In this document: in pieces, positions 5,288-5,884 of the stretch
Layout: every line of letters starts with the position of its first letter
How positions within the stretch are numbered: the stretch's first letter is position 1
From: Selenomonadaceae bacterium
Lineage (GTDB): Bacteria; Bacillota; Negativicutes; Selenomonadales; Selenomonadaceae
Length of the DNA stretch: 5,884 nt
Assembly: GCA_017529085.1 (NCBI GenBank)
Contig: JAFXOC010000534.1
Span: 1 to 5,884 of the forward strand
Reading direction: 5' to 3'
Notes under the pieces: generated by a model
Seen by the model: the letters and a program-made list of their open reading frames with translations, nothing else
Databases searched by the model: none
What the model was told of the DNA's origin: nothing
Made by a program: the position numbers and the translations under genes

Positions 5288-5431
5288 CGCGGAACTCTCC
5301 CCCCTACCCCCCTCTAGGAGGGGGGCTTGGTTAGAGGTAATTTAAAATTTCAGGCTCAAAAGTGTAATCCGAGTGCCTCCCTCCTAGAGGGAGGTGCCCG
5401 AAGGGCGGAGGGAGAGCCCTGAAGAGCACAA
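5288..5431. mobile_element. GC-rich palindromic interspersed repeat, MITE-like
   Basis: A GC-rich block of about 140 bp stands out in AT-rich surroundings and has no coding potential. The left part forms ccccccTC/GAggggGG-type pairing (5307-5314 with 5318-5325, loop tag). The right part forms cctccctc/gagggagg (5376-5383 with 5387-5394, loop cta) followed by gccc-gaa-gggc (5396-5406). The two ends are inverted relative to each other: ctctccc (5295-5301) and gggagag (5410-5416), and both inner hairpins carry a CCTCTAGGAGG-like core. The octamer tatttatt occurs at 5280-5287 and again at 5432-5439, possibly a target-site duplication, although the flanks are AT-rich. No transposase is present, so any movement would need one supplied elsewhere. 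Confidence 0.65.
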
Positions 5432-5439
5432 TATTTATT

Positions 5440-5523
5440 GATTTGTCTACATTCTTATATTATCTTGCTTAAATGAAAATATAATGGTGAAAAAATTTCA
5501 TAATTTATATTAAATATATGTTC
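5440..5523. other. AT-rich intergenic stretch without a recognised gene
   Basis: Together with the palindromic repeat this belongs to a gene-free region of 377 bases (5221-5597). It holds an isolated TATAAT at 5480-5485 with no matching -35, and a short inverted repeat tgaaa-aaa-tttca near 5488-5500. Neither is strong enough to name as a site. Confidence 0.4.
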
Positions 5524-5552
5524 TTGAAGAATTTTATATTTAGTGTTATGAT
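5524..5552 (+). promoter_or_regulatory. sigma-70 type promoter of the DUF47 gene
   Basis: TTGAAG (5524-5529) and TATGAT (5547-5552) are spaced by exactly 17 bases; they match the consensus at 4 of 6 and 5 of 6 positions. Transcription would start near 5559 and give a leader of about 40 bases. Confidence 0.7.
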
Positions 5553-5573
5553 ATGTGTGTAGAAAAGGTGTTG

Positions 5574-5593
5574 CTCTCTTGAGAGTTAGGAGG
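5574..5593 (+). promoter_or_regulatory. leader inverted repeat and ribosome binding site of the DUF47 gene
   Basis: ctctc (5574-5578) and gagag (5581-5585) form a small inverted repeat immediately before AGGAGG (5588-5593). This near-perfect Shine-Dalgarno is only 4 bases from the ATG at 5598. The inverted repeat might be a regulator site or a minor hairpin. Confidence 0.5.
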
Positions 5594-5597
5594 CATT

Positions 5598-5884
5598 ATG
5601 TTTCACTTTGGAGAAAAGGATTCGGAGTTTTTCGACCTCTTTGTGGAAAGCGCAAAATATTTTTACAGAGGTGCGCAGATGATGGACGAGGTCATGATGG
5701 ACTATTCCAAAGCGTCGGATAAGGTTAAATCAATTATAGACCTTGAAAAAGAAGCGGACGAACTAAACGAAAAGATTATAGACAAACTAAACATAGCGTT
5801 TATCACGCCTCTTGACAGGGAGGACATTTATGCCCTCGCCACGGGCTTGGGCGGCGGCGTGGATATTTTACAAGGGTCGCTGCA
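5598..5884 (+). CDS. DUF47/PhoU-like family protein, 5' part only (cut by window end)
   Basis: The frame stays open to the window edge and gives 95 residues of a family usually about 205 long. It starts MFHFGEKDSEFFDLFVESAK and continues with a heptad-like helical stretch (SIIDLEKEADELNEKIIDKL). It then shows FITPLDREDIYALA, the signature of the TIGR00153/DUF47 (PhoU_div) family. Members are cytoplasmic all-helical proteins related to PhoU that bind metal through Glu/Asp-rich motifs such as EKEAD. They are commonly encoded directly upstream of a Pit-type low-affinity phosphate transporter whose activity they are thought to modulate. That transporter would lie just outside this window, which is prediction only. 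Start choice rests on the AGGAGG at 5588 and on the promoter at 5524-5552. Confidence 0.92.
   Translation, partial: MFHFGEKDSEFFDLFVESAKYFYRGAQMMDEVMMDYSKASDKVKSIIDLEKEADELNEKIIDKLNIAFITPLDREDIYALATGLGGGVDILQGSL

Noticed and set aside
5288..5431. CRISPR-like array or origin iterons in the palindromic block
   Set aside because: The two hairpins are inverted partners with no regular direct repeats or spacers, and no replication boxes are present.
5480..5500. TATAAT box and tgaaaaaatttca repeat considered as a second promoter or Fur-like site
   Set aside because: No -35 lies at a suitable distance, the repeat does not match a known operator, and such motifs are common in sequence this AT-rich.

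Overview
The window reads as chromosome from an anaerobic, gut-type Bacillota (Firmicutes), possibly a Negativicute. This is inferred from SepF (the division protein of Gram-positives, Cyanobacteria and Negativicutes), purine-rich AAAGGA-type ribosome binding sites, moderate-to-low GC, a DUF47/PhoU-like gene and GC-rich palindromic interspersed repeats. No rRNA or other taxonomic marker is present, so the lineage is uncertain. The genes are mostly housekeeping or accessory, separated by well-formed intrinsic terminators. There is no phage, CRISPR or biosynthetic cluster.

Layout, left to right. Positions 1-178 hold a possible 3' end of an upstream gene and a structured repeat (copy A). Then comes sepF (179-727, +) with its own terminator at 761-800, and pepD (838-2271, +), an M20-family dipeptidase with its metal ligands intact. 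pepD converges on a DUF4127 gene (2315-3973, -) that encodes an N-terminally anchored protein and starts at TTG; a perfect 14-bp hairpin at 2276-2310 separates the two. The divergent intergenic region 3974-4197 carries a good minus-strand promoter, a second copy (B) of the structured repeat with a perfect 11-bp hairpin, and the promoter of a toxin-antitoxin operon. That operon (4198-4745, +) joins a RelB/DinJ-type antitoxin to a YoeB-type mRNA interferase. A strong bidirectional terminator (4757-4797) separates it from a small convergent lipoprotein gene (4837-5220, -). Positions 5221-5597 hold a GC-rich palindromic repeat of about 140 bp that resembles a MITE, then an AT-rich stretch with a clear promoter. 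The window ends inside a DUF47/PhoU-like gene (5598-5884, +).

The genes do not form one pathway: division (sepF), peptide turnover (pepD), cell-surface functions (DUF4127 protein, lipoprotein), a stress/persistence module (TA) and probable phosphate transport accessory (DUF47). The observations most worth following are the diverged 85-90 nt repeat present upstream of both sepF and the TA operon, the non-canonical antitoxin/toxin pairing, and the MITE-like palindrome with a possible 8-bp target duplication. I did not find convincing evidence of an entirely new system.
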